A stretch of DNA of 64,000 bases from Protonemura montana (taxonomy: Eukaryota > Arthropoda > Insecta > Plecoptera > Nemouridae): NCBI GenBank assembly GCA_947568835.1, contig OX387609.1, positions 3,228,001-3,292,000 on the forward strand, in the 5' to 3' direction. This document shows positions 43,904 to 55,440 of this stretch, in pieces. A program made the translations under genes and the position numbers. Each line of letters opens with the position of its first letter. Position 1 is the first letter of the stretch. A model generated the notes under the pieces. It was not told the origin of the DNA, searched no databases, and saw only the letters and a program-made list of their open reading frames with translations.

Positions 43904-45531
43904 TGTTTTAAATTGATTGTGTTAAACAATAGCAAATAATTTAAGTTTATGTAGTTTTTAGAGTTTCACCTTAAGTCACATGTGGTTTGAAGAGTCTTCT
44001 TCGTTGCAATATCGGAGATATGCAACACAATTGCATCTAGCCTGAACATTTCTTATCTGTATGAACATTGAAAATTGAGAAGCCAAAATATATTGAACAA
44101 AACATTTGTTCTCAATTATTGTCCGCTTCTCGCTTTATCACAAGTTTGCAATTCTTATCGATTTAAAGTCTGTACAACGCAATGAGAATACGTTATGATC
44201 TTGAATTATTTCAGAATGGAAGTAACGCAGAATGGAAGTAACGCAGAATGGAACTAACGCAGAATGGAACTAATGCTATTGATAATAGTTAAGTGGGAAG
44301 TGTCAAAATTTTCCTTTTAATACTTCAAGAAAGCATTGAAACGCTTATCAAATGAAACAAGTACAAATATTTGGTTGTGGTCAATACGCTTTCGACATAC
44401 CCTATAAAGGAGATTGCGTAAGTGGTCATGTCTGAGCTTTTAAATGCACTCCTTTATGAAGCGTCAATCAATAAAATCTTGACATTTGTCCATTGTGAAC
44501 ATAAATTAGATTAAAAATCGATTGCATTGATGTACCTACTCAACTTGATTGATTATTATTAATTGAATATTATTGTGTAATAATTGCGACTGAATGCAAA
44601 CTTCGATGTGCAAATCAATCATGAGCTACTTAGCAAAATGTAGCAGCAAACATTATTGTGGCAAGTATTGGTTTACAAAAGAGTACCGATCATCTCGGAC
44701 GTTTTAACGGTGGTTGACGGTCTTACTATCATGTAATTGATCAATCTAAAGACAACTAAAATTATTATTATTATTTCCTTTGGAATATGTTTCAGAAAGA
44801 TACCAAACCAAATAAATATTAAACCGAAGTAAGGTGAAATGATGAATGTTTTTAAATATTGGCTGGCTAAATCGAACACTGAACAGAGTTTAAATTTAAC
44901 ATTGAATTTAAAAAAATGATCAGCCAATCACAGACGTTGTTTCCAGATGATCAGTAGTCGTTGCCATGGTGATAGCAAACAACTTACCCCAAGTTTGTGG
45001 GAGATCAGTTTAAACTCTACTTTGCGTATCCGGTCCAAGTAAGATAAATATATAAGTATAATTGGAATTATTTCTAATCTTCTGTATTAAATAACTTACC
45101 TGTTAGATCAACTGCATGTCAAAAAGTCCAATGAACTGACAGCCGGTTGCATAGCAACACAATGAATGAGATAACGGCGTGATGCAATCCGAGCTGACAA
45201 TGTCATTGACATTGACCGCAAATTAAGAGGCCGCCGTCACAACAATTAAGTGAATTAGTCTGGAGCAAACATCATCTCGAAACAGATGCTGGGTGTTGCA
45301 TGATCTTCTCTGCAGTACTCCAGGAGAGGACGTCAGTCTCCAGGCAAACCAGCACAGAAACAGGATCGTCTGGTTTTAACAGAACAGGTACCGAACAGTG
45401 AACTAGTAAAACAAATTTGAGAGCTAAATATTTTGGTGTTTTATACAACAAAAAAACAAACAGAAAAATCAGGAACTTGTTTGAATTTTTTAATTGATCC
45501 CAGAGTGCGTTTCTTCAATTTCAGTCTGTGA
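43904..45531. other. Spacer with a 17-bp tandem repeat
   Basis: At 44214-44275 the unit cagaatggaagtaacg repeats four times (variants ggaacta). A minus-strand frame at 44673-44927 has a hydrophobic stretch but no recognisable family. The remainder is the probable promoter region of SSAT B. Confidence 0.5.
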
Positions 45532-48500
45532 ATGGCATCGAACGGTGGTCTTCTGGTTAGGGATGGCGTCGTTGAAGATTGTTTCGAGATCAGAAGATTA
45601 ATGCAGGTACGTTTTTAGTTGTTTTTCAGTTTAAGTGAATGTCGGAGTATTTTGGTCTGAATTTGCTTGACGTGTTTAATGAGTGAAATTTTGTTTTGTA
45701 ACATTTACAGATTTTTTTTTGTGCAAAAATGATTTCAAACTACAACTTCTATTTAAAATATGAATATAATGTTATTATTATGAACACTAAAACCGTCTCA
45801 AAAAATGATGGCCAAACGGGGACTCGAACCCTGATCTCCTCTTACCACGGATGTTGCTCTAACCCAACGAGTTAATTGGAAATTTAATTTTTGTGAGGAT
45901 TTTAGTCTCAATTTTAGAATTTCCATTTCTTTAGAGTTTAGTATTGCTTCTAATAATAAAAAAACCCATGCGTTGCAAGCGTAAATAAGAATGATAAATA
46001 AGTTGTAAATTGCGTTGTAGTAAATAAGATTTCACGTTGTGATATTATTTAACCGTTTTATAACCCCCAATGTAATTTAAAATAATCTGACTTTCTTTTA
46101 GGAGCTGGCAGATTTCGAGGGGACACCCAACGCACCGAAACTGAGTGTAAATGGTAAGTGGTCAACAAAAATTAAACACTTTTATAAACAAAAATATTGA
46201 ACATTTAACAGGCCGTTTAAGATTCTAACAAAAAAAACTTGCCTTTCTTCAGACTTGGAATGCGACGGTTTCGGAGAGAACCAGCTGTTCGGCAGTGTCG
46301 TCTTACAAGGTATGCCAATCAGTAATCAGTAATTAGTAATTAGTAATTAGTAATTAGTAATTAGTAATTAGCAAGCGGTAATCAGTAGGTCACTCAATCT
46401 AGCCAAGCAAACTTGGTACTGCGATTATCGTAGTGATGTACAGTTCTTAAAAATAAAAAAACACCTGCCAACAAACAAAGTAACAGCTGTTAATCCAACT
46501 GGCTCTAAACAAAATTAATCATTTCACTGCGTAAAACCATAGATTAAAGAGTATTCATATTTTTAATTTCAATTTTAAACGCGGGGCCCGCAATGGAGAC
46601 TGCCATTGGTCAAGTTACGCATCTTGTTTCGACTCGCGTTGGTCTCGCTAGATGGCAGCACACGGGTCACCTGGCGGAGGAAATGGAAACTTCTTGCAAT
46701 TCATTCAATTTGAATCGATCGTCAAACGACCGTTGAGATTGAACGGGACAAATGGATTTGGGCACATGACATGTCACTATCTTTGGTGGGCTAAACACTA
46801 GTTCTGATAAACCAGTTTTGCTATCAGTAGGTACCTGACTTGCTCGGTAAAACGAGGACCCGCGATGTGCACGAAATGGTTTAACAAAAACTATTTGAAA
46901 TGGGTTTTGAATGCTAAGTAAAGTAGTACAACTTGTTTAGTCGTTCTCCACTTGGCATTCAAAACCCAATTCAAATTGTTTTTGTTAAAACTAGTGCTAA
47001 GGATAAATCAAGTAGACATGAGTCTCAAAACCGTCATACGAAATGGTTTGTTTGCAACTTCTAGATATTTCCAGCTGATCTCAATGATCAAAATACATAA
47101 TTTTGAAGATACGAGAATTTCTCAAAAACATCCTTTGTTGTCTCTTTATGAGACACACTTCTGTGTTACTAATTTTCCAATATTAAGAAAAAAAAAAACG
47201 TTTCCTCAACTCAGCTTTATCGTCTACCTATTAATGGCTTCTGTTATCTCCCAATCAAGGAAGTCGATCGACCAAACTCCAGATCTTTTTGATTAGCAAC
47301 TTTTCCAGGCAAGTCGGCCTGAACTTGTCAATAAATTACCAATGTCGATTACTTTTGTGCAGCAATGAAGGTTTCGATGGCAAAAACAGCAGCCCTGGTT
47401 TCAATTAGGTAACGGGCTTGTCATTTAAGCAAGCACATGGCATTTTCTCGATACCCATCCCTCTTTCTTAAACTGCATTCCATGATACCTTCTCCAGAAT
47501 GTACACTTCTTGAGTGGACTGTATTTCTAAATCACACATGGCCTACACAACTTTCATACAACATGAGTTTTGTTTCATTTCGTTCAACTCAATCTCATCC
47601 CAACAAAATAAGTGTATTCTCTACCTGCCATCGAAATTGAAACCATGATAATGAAGGACGAGCAATTACACAAATATATCGAGAGTACATGATATGGAAA
47701 CTTTGTTAATATGCAAATCAAAAGAAGTAATTTGTAATTATACATACGTGGGTTTTTTTGATGACCGATTCGAATTGACTAAATTGCAAGAAGTTCAAAT
47801 TTCCTCCATAGGGTGACCATGTGTAGCGAGAGCGAGACTAGCGCCCCTCACAATAAGATGCTGAACTTGAACAATGGCAGCCTCCGGTTCACGCAATACG
47901 TTTAGCATTGACTTTAAATATCTGTCCCTGTAGAATCGCATCGTTCCATTTTGAAATACTATATGGTCATTGTAAGCTTTTTGTAAGCTTCTTGTAAGCT
48001 TCTTGCCCGTGAGAGAAGTGCAATCCTATCCGGGACTGCCCACAACAACAAGGACATTGCTATCAATTTTTGAATTTATGAATTTTATGAATTTATTTCA
48101 AAACACCCATTATATCATCAAACACTTCCCAAGATTGCTATAATCGGAAGAAAAATTCTCATAAATTCTTTATAGAGAAAAAATCTTGATTGTTTTTCGA
48201 CTCATGTCTACTTGATGTAACATTAGCACTAGTTTTGACTTAGCACTTTACTTAGCATTCAAATAGTTTTTGTCAAACTCCTGGCAAGACCAAAACTACA
48301 GAGGAAAATAAAATTGGGAGAAATCAGCGGAGATATTTGATTATTATATATTTTAAATGACAATTGTGCCAAATGTCACCGCAAAACGACCTGTGGTGCG
48401 TCTGCCGGAAAATTATGTCCAAAATTACTTCAAATCCTAGAGTACGGTTCTGCTGAGAAGACGCTGCATGCGTTTGAGAAGTAGGCAACAGTCAGCTGTC

Positions 48501-50211
48501 TTATTGACTGACACTGACAGCTGTCATTCTGCAGGTGACGGCTGTCTTCTAGGCTACGCTCTCTTCTGCAAGACGTACACCTGGGATGGTCGGACTCTCT
48601 TCTTAGAGGACCTTTATGTGACGAATGCACTGCGAGGAAAGGGCGCAGGGAGGACGTTGATGTCAGCGGTTGCTAAGGTATCTAAAGTGCAGTGCTAGGT
48701 CTTGCAAAGCAATCAATCTTGTGGGATGTTATTTTGTATTCTTTCGTCAGTTCATAGAACAAACCTTCTTGTTGTGAGGAAGAGTCCTTTTTCTAGTTTT
48801 GAAAGAAGTCAAAATGTCCTGTCATTTACTATTCAGGCTATAAAAGACATTAGTCACTACGAATTTGTAATTTTTAAACAATGTCTCAAAGTAAACTTTA
48901 AGACACATTACTTTGTACCTAATTTCAACACAGTTTGGCTAATCTAGGAACTACTTTACTAACCCGTAATTGTCAGCTCTTCGGGGCACAAGTTTCTCAT
49001 TAAAACTGTTAAGTGGGGGTATATTAAGTTTGCCCGACTTTAAAATAGAGCTTACGGGAACCATTGAGTTCAGATGCTGAGTCGGAGGACCAGCGTTCAT
49101 GTTAAATGTTCTGCTGAGCAAACGAGCCGGGACTTGTGGCCGATTAATTTGTGGTGTTTAACGACGCACTGTTTTGACATCTGGCCATGCGGCACTGGTC
49201 TAATGGCTTCGGTGAATGAGCGGATGATGATGATGATGATGAACTTAACCTAGCCTAGAAGGGAGGAGGGGAAACCCGGTGCCGGCACGTAGCCTACTCC
49301 TGTCGAAGACCAAGGGGACCACCGGCTTCACGTCCCTTCCGAAGGACGGTACAACGCAAACAACAGGATTCCTCCACAAATCTATGCTGTCGAGAGGTTG
49401 ATAAGCAAGGCTAGTGAAGTTGCTGTACTAACTTTCATCCCTCCAACCTCTCTCCCAAACAGAACTAGTCATGTGTATGATGGTCACCCATCCAATACCT
49501 GACTCAGCGCAGTTTTGCTTAACTTTCATCCCTCCAACCTCTCTCCCGAACAGAACTGGTCATGTGTATGATGGTCATCCATCCAATACCTGACCCAGCG
49601 CAGTGTTGCTTAACTTTCATCCCTCCAACCTCTCTCCCGAACAGAACTGGTCATGTGTATGATGGTCATCCATCCAATACCTGACCCAGCGCAGTGTTGC
49701 TTAACTTTCATCCCTCCAACCTCTCTGCCAAACAGAACTGGTCATGTGTATGATGGTCATCCATTCAATACCTGACTCAGCGCAGTGTTGCTTAAATTCG
49801 GTGATCTCATGAGAACCGGTGTTTCTAACCGTTCGGTGCTTATGGCTGTCGTTTACATGTATATCAACCGTCGAGGCTAGGTATACAGATTAAAGCGATT
49901 AATCTGCGAGAAATAACGAAATTGAATGTCTTAACACTCGAACCGACGGGACCTCCATCTAAAAGCATCGTTCCTTTTTCCACAAAACTGTTTAAAATTA
50001 GCGCCTAAATATGGAGACTTATCTTTTTGAAATCTGTTTTCAGAAAGCGGTGGAATACCACTGCAAGAGACTCGACTTCATGGTGCTCGGTTGGAATCCT
50101 GCGCAGAAGTTCTACAAATCTTTGTGCGCACAGAACTTGACAGAAGAGTCAGGATGGCAGGCGTACCGACTCCTGGACGGCAACCTACTCACCCTAGCAA
50201 ACCTCAGCTGA
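45532..50211 (+). CDS. SSAT/thialysine-type N-acetyltransferase, paralogue B
   Basis: Exons are 45532-45606, 46102-46153, 46253-46309, 48535-48677 and 50044-50211, with phases 0, 1, 1, 0 exactly as in paralogue A, giving 164 residues. Motifs are VRDGVVEDCFEIRRLMQ, ELADFEGTPNAPKL, YTWDGRTLFLEDLYVTN, the acetyl-CoA loop LRGKGAGRTL (R-x-x-G-x-G) and WNPAQKFYKSL, with the catalytic-type Tyr. Where A and the family read FGA after this Tyr, B reads LCA, so substrate fit may differ. Introns contain a tRNA-like repeat (1), a TAATTAG array and foldback copies (3), and a 5S-derived element (4). A poly(A) signal lies at 50326. All junctions are GT-AG and the frame is intact, so it is probably functional. 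Confidence 0.92.
45785..45895 (-). repeat. tRNA-derived SINE, minus strand (intron 1 of SSAT B)
   Basis: In reverse it reads ttaactcgttgggttagagc (A box) and agggttcgagtccccg (B box), then a gagacggttttagtgtt tail shared with the hairpin at 23140. Confidence 0.7.
46318..46392 (+). repeat. TAATTAG heptamer array
   Basis: The heptamer taattag or tcagtaa is repeated about nine times in intron 3 of SSAT B. Every unit creates the homeodomain core TAATTA. Confidence 0.85.
46870..47038. repeat. Foldback repeat, copy 5
   Basis: The shortened arms actatttgaaatgggttttg..aagtaaag and cacttggcattcaaaaccca..actagtgctaaggataaatc match the family. It lies in intron 3 of SSAT B. Confidence 0.8.
48188..48283. 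repeat. Foldback repeat, copy 6 (deleted)
   Basis: Only the outer ends remain (actcatgtctacttgatgta, agcactagttttg, cttagcattcaaatag), with the centre lost. Confidence 0.7.
49146..49850 (-). repeat. Most complete 5S-derived element (intron 4 of SSAT B)
   Basis: On the minus strand the order is a head with ggttctcatgagatcaccga, four units of about 91 bp (starts near 49430, 49521, 49612 and 49703), a body with gttgcgttgtacc-like sequence and ctaggctaggttaagttcat, and a tail of gtcgttaaacaccacaaatt. The head and the start of each unit match the 5S rRNA internal promoter region (atcaccga.gttaagcaac, ggatgggtgacc). Confidence 0.85.
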
Positions 50212-50325
50212 CAGAACAAACTGAGTCATCTCAAGTCGCCAACTGCCAACAAGCTCCTAAAGAGTTTCAACTGCTTGAAACTTACCTGAATTGAAAGAAA
50301 TTTGCTATTTAATTTTTATTACAGA

Positions 50326-50331
50326 AATAAA
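50326..50331 (+). promoter_or_regulatory. Poly(A) signal of SSAT B
   Basis: AATAAA lies 115 bases after the stop codon. Confidence 0.65.
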
Positions 50332-50365
50332 CAGTGTCGCCATGAAACAATTGTGAACAACAATA

Positions 50366-50620
50366 ATGAACCATTTGTATGTATATTGTATACCTATGCC
50401 TAAAGTAAATAATGTCCAAGACCATGACCTCAGAAACAAAAAAGACATATGTCTAAAAAAGCACAAAGCAAATGAATGGTCCAGGGGACCAACTGAAATG
50501 GGAGCCAAATTGTACAACAAATTACCAAAGGATATAAAAAACAATAGTGGGATGGCGTTCAAAACCGCACTTAATTCTTATCTTCTGGAAAACTGTTTTA
50601 TGCAATTGATGCTTTTTTGA
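50366..50620 (+). pseudogene. Non-LTR retrotransposon reverse-transcriptase C-terminal fragment
   Basis: The translation contains WSRGPTEMGAKLYNKLPKDI, then KNNSGMAFKTALNSYLLENC. This is the typical closing motif of LINE reverse transcriptases (G..LYN.LP..IK...F K..L..YLL). No upstream polymerase domain is present, so this is a 5'-truncated copy. It lies just downstream of the SSAT B poly(A) signal. Confidence 0.6.
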
Positions 50621-50711
50621 ACCACAAGCTTTAAATATCATTTAATAATGTTTTTATGGTCATTCATTGTATAATATTCTAGATGTAAATGTATAATATT
50701 CTAGATTTGAA

Positions 50712-51120
50712 TAACCCAGCGCAGTGTTGCTTAACTTTCATCCCTGCAACCTCTCTCCCGAACAGAACTGGTCATGTGTATAATGGTCACCCATCCAATA
50801 CCTGACTCAGCGCAGTGTTGCTTAACTTTCATCCCTCCAACCTCTCTCTCGAACAGAACTGGTCATATGTATGATGTTCATCCAATACCTGACCCAGCGC
50901 AGTGTTGCTTAACTTTCATCCCTCCAACCTCTCTCCCGAACAGAACTGGTCATGTGTATGATGGTCATCCAATACCTGACCCAGAGCAGTGTTGCTTAAC
51001 TTTCAGCCCTCCAACCTCTCACCCAAACAGAGAAAATCATGCCATGTCTATTTGATGGTCACATTTATTTACCTGACCAACGCAAAGTTGAAAATGTTCG
51101 GTGATAACCTAACCTAACCT
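50712..51120 (-). repeat. 5S-derived tandem units, 5' half only
   Basis: About four units of taactttcatccctccaacc..cagcgcagtgttgct are followed by a 5S-like head relic (ttcggtgataacct). The body and tail are missing. Confidence 0.78.
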
Positions 51121-51457
51121 ATCCATCTAGTGCCAGTGTTTTCAACAGATTACATTTTTTTTGTAAACGTGCAAACCTGCAGAGGCTGTGGATTGTAGGT
51201 TATTCTAAGTTGGCTTTATACCTACCTTTGTAAGAATTCCATCTCATTGAAATTAAAATTTTGTAATAAATAATTCATATCCATTACAGTACTGACATCC
51301 AGACTTTAAAAAAGTGATTGCACAATGCACTTGTACCAGTAAAACAATTAGTATACACTAAAACTCGTTACCATGGATTTAAAAAAAAATCACACCTTTT
51401 TTGACATTCATAAAATTACAAAACAAAAAAAAAACATAAAATTCCAAGCTATCGACC
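51121..51457. other. Spacer upstream of the small membrane protein gene
   Basis: AT-rich sequence ending in A-rich tracts. It holds the presumed promoter. No other feature was seen. Confidence 0.45.
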
Positions 51458-51928
51458 ATGATTCCATCGACCAGCACCCATCCCGACCCTCTACCCGTCA
51501 TCCCACCATGGAACCAGATCTATCGCAAGAATTCCCAACGAGTTCCTGACGAATTCGTCTCTTTGTGCTCTCGCCCGGAACCTCCAGTTTACCCGGAAGT
51601 AACCAGGGTCCTCGCATATGATGGCTCCTTCGTGGCTCGAATCTCGTGCACGCTCTTCCTCTTCTTCCACACCGTCGCTGTCACGGTCAAGAACATATTA
51701 TCTTCAGATGTTACCCTGTCTTCACTGCTTATATCGGTGCTAGCAGTCGTTGAAGCGTTGGTGGCTACCTATTTGGTGGTCATGGTGGTCGCTATCCACC
51801 TAGGGGTGGATGCAATTAAGCTGGCACTTTTGCTGGTGGTCAAATTTTTGGTCGGGGTGGTTTACAGTGTCGTGGAGATGTTTTTGGATGCTGTCGCCTC
51901 TGTTTGTGACAGGATTGTTACTGAATGA
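51458..51928 (+). CDS. Small membrane protein of unknown function (156 aa)
   Basis: The single frame has a Pro-rich soluble N-terminus (MIPSTSTHPDPLPVIPPWNQ) of about 55 residues. It is followed by about three long hydrophobic helices (ISCTLFLFFHTVAVTV; SSLLISVLAVVEALVATYLV; LALLLVVKFLVGVVYSVVEM). There is no signal peptide before the soluble part, so the N-terminus is probably cytosolic. Codon use is GC-richer than the surroundings, and a poly(A) signal follows 37 bases after the stop, both of which support a real gene. The third helix region has charged residues spaced every few positions and may be amphipathic. I recognise no family. Confidence 0.6.
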   Translation: MIPSTSTHPDPLPVIPPWNQIYRKNSQRVPDEFVSLCSRPEPPVYPEVTRVLAYDGSFVARISCTLFLFFHTVAVTVKNILSSDVTLSSLLISVLAVVEALVATYLVVMVVAIHLGVDAIKLALLLVVKFLVGVVYSVVEMFLDAVASVCDRIVTE

Positions 51929-51964
51929 GTTTAGAATTTGGATTATATCTGCAAGAGGAAAGGA

Positions 51965-51970
51965 AATAAA
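51965..51970 (+). promoter_or_regulatory. Poly(A) signal of the small membrane protein gene
   Basis: AATAAA lies 37 bases after the stop codon. Confidence 0.6.
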
Positions 51971-52079
51971 CAAAGTTGGTATTTTTATTGCCTCGGTTTT
52001 TTGTCGTTTTGGCTGTTTTTTGTTGGTACTTATCACCGAAATGTCACTAAAAAGAACTGGCAATAGCTATTCTCTCTGA

Positions 52080-52945
52080 AAGATTAATTCTAACTTAAAT
52101 TTACATAATATATGTTCGTTGCTGTCGACTTTTTAGAGTAATTGCATGTTTTTATCAAGTCGACCGTAATTGTTATTGAATCGCGTACTTACAGTTCTTA
52201 TAATCAAGTTATTCAATTTCAAGGAATGAGAAATTTAAGCAAATAACTTGCAATAATCATATTTTCACTCTTACGCTAAGACATCTAATAATTTGTCTTA
52301 CCTTTACTATTACTTACCTTACCTTTACCTATTACTTAACTTTTATTTTCAATAGCAAATCCGAAATGGTCGATTATTCTTGGCACCCGATTTAAATTTC
52401 CTGTTGCACTAGTGAAAAAATTCCTTAAATATTTGAACTTAAATTCATACGGCTAATTGCCAATTCCAACCATGCTGGGCAAACACACAATCAAATACCT
52501 GTCTAGCATAATACAAACTTGCAATGATGCTTACCTTATAATTGTTATAAAATTAAACCCAATGTTTATATGAGTTCATAAAATGGTAGGTATCTGAAAC
52601 GTGAAGGTCATACCAATTCCAACCTTTAATAAATCTGTTCTGACGTATAGCGATTCAGTGCTGTTCGGTGGTCTCAGTGGAGTAGGTCTACCTGACTCTT
52701 TGAAGCTAGCCTAGAAATTGAAGTAAACACAACATCATAAGTGAATATTATTAGTGTAATTACAAATAAATACATTTTGTAGTTATTAAAACATATTTTA
52801 AACGAACAAAATCAAGTGTTGGTATCTTTATTTGACAAGTTTCTCAAGTCGTTTTAAGCATTAAATCTAATTTTCAACAAATAACAGGTGTACTTACAAA
52901 ACATTGAATATTGCTTGTCACGAATAGAATTTGTGTAAGCCTGTG
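52080..52945. other. Intergenic spacer
   Basis: The sequence is AT-rich. I saw no supported feature. Confidence 0.5.
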
Positions 52946-53205
52946 TTAAAGTGCGTTAGTACGTTAGTGCGTTAGTGCGTTAGTGCGTAAATGCGTAAGT
53001 GCGCGTTAGTGTGAATTGTGATTGCAAGATTTCCGCAAAGGATTGCAAAATTTCTGCAAAGGATTGCAAGAATTATGCAAAGGATTGCAAAATTTCTGCA
53101 AAGGATTGCAAGATTTCCGCAAAGGATTGCAAAATTTCTGCAAAGGATTGCAAGATTTATGCAAAGGATTGCAAGATTTATGCAAAGGATTGCAAGCTCT
53201 AAGAT
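52946..53205 (+). repeat. Short-period tandem repeats
   Basis: A gcgttagt octamer run (52950-53010) is followed by about nine copies of a 21-bp unit, gattgcaaaatttctgcaaag, with variants. The open frames across it (CKISAKD and similar) are by-products of a period divisible by three. Confidence 0.88.
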
Positions 53206-53319
53206 TGCAAAGCTTGTCAAGTTATTGCAGTTAGGTTCGGCTGCTGCAGTTCTGAGATGTTCAACAATGCCGAGTTCTTCTCGAGTCCACGGTAAGCAAG
53301 TGATGCACTTATCTTAATT

Positions 53320-54358
53320 AATTACACGATGAGTTCTGGAACTCTTGGCGTCTTACAAGCTTCGGAAAACATTGTTTCTTTTAGACAGTCTTGAGAGTGG
53401 AGCGAGTCCTTATTTCTGAGCAAAACTTAAACATTCTGCATTTTTTTTTTTTATTATGTCGGCAGTGCTTTTTATAAAGAAATATAAATAAAAGTAAAAT
53501 TTATCCCAGAAATGTGGTAGATTATTTTCTAATATCACATGTTTGTTCAGAGGTATGTAGAAATAAATTTTTACCTCTGAACCAGTTGCAAGAATTAATT
53601 GCTTGGAATTAGTTTTGAAATATCCGTGATGTTGGGAAGGGGTAAGGGTAGGTACGTTAGTATTTGACAATACAACTGAGATGGTCAAGTCGAAATGTTG
53701 ATAACTGACAAGATTTACAAAAATCGAACAATTTTCGTTCATGTAGCCAGCTTGAAAACATTAGAGTAATTCACCTGAAGTTTTGAGCTACGATATTCTG
53801 CACTCTTATTTAAGAAAATAATATAGAATCATTTAGAATCATTTGAAATCATTAATCATTTAGCAAAGAAAGCATGAAAATAAACGGTTAAATGCTTAAA
53901 ATAAATATGAGAGTCATTAATACCATACTAACTTGTCTATAAAATAGTGGTACGTGATTTTTGATAATGATTATATAGGTTTTTAAAATAAAAAAGCATT
54001 ACAAAAAATTGGCTTATAGATAAAAAAAATCAATAGGAATATTTTAAAATGTTCAACAATGCACAAAACAGTTTTTTTTAACTGCTAGAGGCAATTTTTA
54101 ACGTATTTCTCTGACAAAAAGGGATATAATCGAACATAATAATCAAATCAACCAAACCTAACCATAGCCAACTGCAGGGTCTACTCATATAGACAGCGAT
54201 TGTTTTTATAATTACTCTCTGTGCTCGGTGAACTGGAAGTAAAGTCAATATTCCAGCCACCAGCAAACCCAGGTAGCATTCGAGTGCTCATTATCTGCAT
54301 ACACCATCAATCTAAAGTCTATAAGAAATTAGGTAATTAACATCTCCTCCTGCACCAA
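53320..54358. other. Intergenic spacer
   Basis: The sequence is AT-rich. I saw no supported gene. Confidence 0.5.
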
Positions 54359-54440
54359 GCTGCGGTGTCCGAGTGGTTAAGGAGTTGGACTCGAAATCCA
54401 ATGGGCTCTGCCCGCACAGGTTCGAATCCTGTCCGCAGCG
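54359..54440 (+). tRNA. tRNA-Ser (anticodon CGA)
   Basis: The 82-nt class II tRNA has a 7-bp acceptor stem gctgcgg/ccgcagc with discriminator G. The anticodon stem is ttgga/tccaa with loop ctcgaaa. The variable arm gggc-tct-gccc is fully paired, and the T arm is acagg-ttcgaat-cctgt. It has no intron. All pairing is intact and it reads UCG codons. Confidence 0.96.
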
Positions 54441-54924
54441 ACCGATTTTTGTTTTTGATATTATGCCATAATTGCTTAGTTTTATCGACCGTTTGGCGTT
54501 TGGTATAATTTTACGCATGATTTTTGCATGGAATTTCTGAACGCCGCAAACAATTCGGGCACATTTCTGTATTTGTCGTTGTTTGAAATCAAGTTTTCTT
54601 CTTGAATTTGATTGGTTATGTCTAGAAGAGCTGAGTTAATATTATACGTTTATAAATTAATTCACTACATGAGTTAATTTGATGTGAGATGGTAGCAATA
54701 ATAAATGAAAAGAAAATAATGGCAATGGTAATACATATCAAGCAATGTCGTTTCTGCACCACTGCGACATAAACATGGGGATATTTTGTATAAAACCTAA
54801 CTTAACATTCTTCAATCAATTATCAACAAAGAAATGAAGCAACAAGTGCAAAAGTGATTCAAAGTGATTCACTTTTTTGTTAGTAAATTTTTTAAATTTG
54901 GATTTGGAATCCAAGAAAACAGTG

Positions 54925-55006
54925 CGCTGCGGACAGGATTCGAACCTGTGCGGGCAGAGCATATTGGATTTTGAGTCCAACCCCTTAACCACTCGGACAC
55001 CGCAGC
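54925..55006 (-). tRNA. Serine-type tRNA with CAA anticodon (possible pseudogene or chimeric tRNA)
   Basis: This is an inverted copy of the tRNA-Ser at 54359, with 78 of 82 bases identical. The four changes are one in the D arm region (gga to ggg), one in the anticodon (loop ctcaaaa, so CGA became CAA), and two in the variable arm (gggc to atgc). The last two break two pairs of the serine-specific long arm. Acceptor, D, anticodon and T stems remain intact, and the discriminator is still G. If transcribed and charged by SerRS it would read the leucine codon UUG. The damaged variable arm may prevent charging. Confidence 0.8.
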
Positions 55007-55009
55007 TTG

Positions 55010-55440
55010 GTGCTCTGATGATTTGCTGTCGATGATTTTGATGATTTCAACGATTTATAATTAGTTCGTTTAAGATTGAAATAGTAGCAATGGCCAAATA
55101 CCAATGAAATAGCATGCTAAATTTTTAAATGCGACATTTTGACAGTTACTATTTAAAAAAAAAAACACACAAAATCTAACAAAAATTTAAAAATTTAATT
55201 TAAAAATCCACAAATACTGATGAAACAGAACGTAATCGACCTGCATTCTCGTAAACTTAGAGGATAAAAGTAAATAAATAACAATTTTCTGCATACATTT
55301 GTGGCGGTACCGGCTTCAAACCCGGGTTCCCCTCCCAGTAGGTACCACTCTAAGAAATAGTTTTTCATGTCAATATATGTGATGTCCAATCAAGGTTCGC
55401 AGTTTGTGTTGGCGATTAGCACCCGAGACGTTGCGACTCG
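55010..55440. other. Intergenic spacer
   Basis: AT-rich sequence with no supported gene. A short tRNA-like B-box remnant (ggcttcaaacccgg) lies near 55312. Confidence 0.4.

Noticed and set aside
44673-44927. Minus-strand frame with a hydrophobic stretch near the receptors, possibly a receptor fragment
   Set aside because: It has none of the receptor motifs (APFDR, RACGIF, TY end), and the hydrophobic run comes from ATT-rich sequence.
51105-51122. TTAGG-like telomeric repeat (taacctaacctaaccta)
   Set aside because: Fewer than four units, and it sits at the degraded head of a 5S-derived element whose other copies also carry cctagcctag-like sequence.
53018-53317. Frames encoding CKISAKD or AKFLQRI repeats
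   Set aside because: By-products of a 21-bp tandem repeat, with no other coding evidence.
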